A DNA stretch of 64,000 nt from Typha latifolia (Eukaryota; Streptophyta; Magnoliopsida; Poales; Typhaceae): NCBI GenBank assembly GCA_019914945.1, contig CM034101.1, positions 2,305,188 through 2,369,187 on the forward strand, given 5' to 3'. The notes beneath the pieces were generated by a model that was given only the letters and a program-made list of their open reading frames with translations, did no database searches and was not told the origin of the DNA. Positions 61,329 through 64,000 of this stretch are shown here, one piece after another. The translations under genes and the position numbers were made by a program. The stretch's first letter is position 1; the number at the start of each line of letters is the position of its first letter.

Positions 61329-64000
61329 CGGGAATGCGCGATCGTTCTCGAAACCCGATCCCTAGTTTGACAGAGAGAACGAGAGAGATGTATATAAAGA
61401 GAAAGGGAGGGGGTGAGGAGGAGTGGACTCGGAGCGGGAAGTATGAGATGCACGTTACTACCAAGTACGCATATAGTTTTTGGTAATGTTTCGATCGCAT
61501 AAAACTATGGATGAACGGAGGAGGAGGAGGAGGAGGAGGAGGGGAAGAGAAAGGAATGAGTTCCCAAATGGGCTCAATGCGAGTTTGGGCCCATACAAGG
61601 GAATTGCTTCGGGCTAACTAAATACCCAACCCAATGTTTCATTGAGAGCTAACTGGACCTGACCATTTCTTGGGCCGGGCAGGATCTGGTCGGACTCGAC
61701 TACTACTCTAACCTTGTTGTTAGTTCTATTAGAGGTTAGGCCCAACCCGCTCCACTAATGTTTAATATTTACAGTCCAACAAATATTAACATGCGCAAAT
61801 CTAAAAGCATATTAAATTTAATTATGTTAGGTCTAGCCGGATTAAATTATTAAGAGTTACAATCAAACTAGAGTTCAACCCATTTATAAATTTGACTAGA
61901 CCTTTTAAAAAAAATAGAGACAAATTATGTCAAGTGAATCAGGTTGCCCATGCTTAGACTTAGGGCTAACTTTTTCATTTTCAAGGAAAAGCCCTTAGGC
62001 ATAAGTTTCCGAGAATAAAGCGATGGACCATTTGATATAAATTTCACACTTGTTGGATATAAGAGTAAGAAATCACAATAATGAGAATATGATATTAAAT
62101 CATCACACATAAATAAAATATAATAGAAGCACAACCCTAACATATATATAGAAGCTAAACAAATCCAATTATGGAATAAGACTCTATTAGAATGGACACT
62201 ATAGGTACACAACCTTGTGAAGCTTAGAAAATCAGAAAATAATCTCTAACTAAAATATTACAAAAAAATACAAAATAAACTAATCGAATATGGAGTGAAG
62301 CACACTTTAATGCACGAGGAGAAACCGGTCAAGGGGTTAAAGTCTAGCCCCCATCGTCAAAAAAGACCGGTGCAACCAACTGTATTGGTGGGTCCAAGAG
62401 GAACTCAAGCGTAGTCGATTGCTAATCCAAGAATAAAGTTGGTCACGCTGCGAACTAAGTTGGAACTCTACTAGCAGAGGGAGGCATGATGGATCAGAGG
62501 GCAAACTCCACAAAAATGACGGATGACAATGGTAGCGAGGAGAGACTTGTTACCGTGAGGAATAGGAGAGAGAGGAGTCAGAGATGGCGTGGATAGGGGT
62601 GAGCGCAACTGAGCAACAAGATGACATGATAATTGCGACGACGATCTCTCCCCTATCCTAACCACTTTGGCTAGGAGGGGAGGGCGGAAGAATTCGACGA
62701 GAAAAACCCTCTAGAAGGGGGAAGAAGACTTGTGGACCTTAGGGCTACACACTATGAGATCTAGGGCCTGACATGCGTGAAAACAAATTCTTCGCTGCAG
62801 CTCATACCTTATCCAAGACTAATAGATGGAAGGTTTTCAACCACTGTGATGTCACTGAAAAGGACAGCCCAAATTTATTAACTTTCAATGTGCCCCTGTA
62901 TTAAATAATTGATTTGTGTCATGTCTAGGCTTTATCACTAACCCTACCAAAGTCGAACTCGATTATATTTAATCCAAGCTTAAGCTCAATTACCAAGTTA
63001 ATCTAATTGAAATCAGACCAACTAAAAGAAAATATTTCTCACTTGTGGGGGCAATAATTCCAACATTTTGTCAAATCGCCCACGTATAGCACGGATCCAC
63101 TTGTTATTATGATCGGTGTGAATGAAGGAAAATGGTCTAATTTAAGGGATTAGGCCTAGATTGAGACGGTCCATTTTGGATCCTTCATACACGTAAGTTT
63201 TAGAGCTTTGGAATTTGTTCACATGAGAGCTATCTAGAGACCTCTCTACTAGAGATGAACCCTAAATAACAATTTGGTCCCTCTTCCATTATCTTACTTT
63301 ATAAAAAAAAAAATTTGATTTCAAACCGGATTACATTCAAAAGGCAAGGGTGGAACCGGCCACTCCATGGAGGCTCCCTCGCTAATAGCAAGCCTTGCTA
63401 GACAATGAGCTTAGTGTTATTACACCTACCTGTATAACAAACCCTAACTAAAGGCTTAGAAGACATCTAACTGATACATTTTTGAACTATTAGATAAATA
63501 GTCCAACTAATACATTCCATGCAACTATTCACCGCTTTAACCAAAGAGAAATCTAAGAAGATCTAATATCCTTTCTTCTACCCGACCGCCTGAATTGTTT
63601 TAAGCCCATGGAGAAGAACTAGCGCTTCCCCCGTAGAGAGAAGAAGAGCTCTCCTCAAAGAAGACGGCCTTATGTTTAATAAAATTGTTGGGGAAGATGC
63701 AGATAAATATCCTCACACCTTTCTCAAATCTACCTTGCCAAGTAGCATTCACCCAGCCAATCACATCCAATCAAAATTTATTTTTTTATATATTCAAGAG
63801 TTAATGATCAAAAAAAAAAAATTTCAAGGAGATACAAAGATTGTTATAACTCAAGATTGGATTTCAACCAAATTCCATGATTCAAACCTCGAAATTGGAG
63901 ATTGTCTTTTTAGAAAAGGTTTGTTATGCTTATATATTTCATTGTATAACTTAGAATTCAATTATGTTCGCTTGTTACTTTTCATAAATAAAAAATATGC
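61329..64000. other. COG1 upstream region and right-edge intergenic / repeat-derived DNA
   Basis: Upstream of the COG1 ATG are a (GAG)n tract (61517-61543) and GGGCCCA/TGGGCC motifs (61586-61593 and 61672-61677). Beyond about 61.8 kb the sequence is less AT-rich in patches. It has a gene-like but frame-broken texture (62.3-63.1 kb), suggesting old retrotransposon or LTR remnants, but no reverse transcriptase, integrase or clear LTR pair can be seen. Open frames at 61925-62212 and 62471-62665 are unrecognised. Confidence 0.45.
61517..61543. repeat. (GAG)n trinucleotide microsatellite
   Basis: A run of GAG/GGA units lies about 190 bp upstream of the COG1 ATG, in the likely promoter or far leader. 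Confidence 0.85.

Noticed and set aside
1..64000. CRISPR arrays, operons, prophage or bacterial defence systems
   Set aside because: All identified genes are plant nuclear genes with spliceosomal introns or plant-specific families; no regularly spaced direct repeats exist.

Overview
The window is nuclear DNA of a flowering plant. It has spliced genes with GT-AG introns, AT-rich intergenic DNA, many microsatellites and small foldback repeats. The first exons are GC-rich and the two single-exon transporter genes are very GC-rich at third codon positions, which fits a monocot; the species cannot be named from the sequence alone. I saw no prokaryotic, organellar or viral genes, no CRISPR array and no convincing tRNA or rRNA gene.

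Layout, left to right. (1) 1-1679, minus strand: the first two coding exons of a Cactin gene, whose remainder lies left of the window. (2) 2126-3904 and 6654-8525, minus strand: a tandem pair of intronless nodulin-like/MFS membrane transporters. (3) 8.5-16.4 kb: gene-poor AT-rich DNA with microsatellites and local duplications. (4) 16368-23112, minus strand: a complete ten-exon A1 aspartic protease with a signal peptide and a GPI-anchor-like tail. (5) 23.1-28.7 kb: intergenic DNA with microsatellites. (6) 28744-33352, plus strand: an RZ1C-type RNA-binding protein with an RRM split by a 3.7 kb intron and a CCHC zinc knuckle. (7) 35380-52742, plus strand: a complete 17-exon KTF1/SPT5L gene, the SPT5-like factor of RNA-directed DNA methylation, with a long WG/GW ARGONAUTE-binding tail in its last exon. 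(8) 53922-61328, minus strand: a complete six-exon COG1 gene for the Golgi tethering complex. (9) 61.3-64 kb: intergenic or repeat-derived DNA.

All exon chains were assembled by hand from splice sites, reading phase and remembered family sequence. Phases close exactly in each complete gene, giving 504 aa for the protease, 308 aa for RZ1C, 1483 aa for KTF1 and 1063 aa for COG1.

The genes do not form one pathway. The most notable points are the RZ1C-KTF1 neighbour pair, which also occurs in Arabidopsis (AT5G04280/AT5G04290); the internally duplicated WG/GW tail of KTF1; and the KTF1 introns loaded with foldback and dispersed repeats, the kind of sequence the KTF1 pathway normally silences. Upstream regions of the housekeeping-type genes (Cactin, RZ1C, KTF1, COG1) share TGGGCC/GGCCCA (site II type) motifs. 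I did not find a clearly new biological system.
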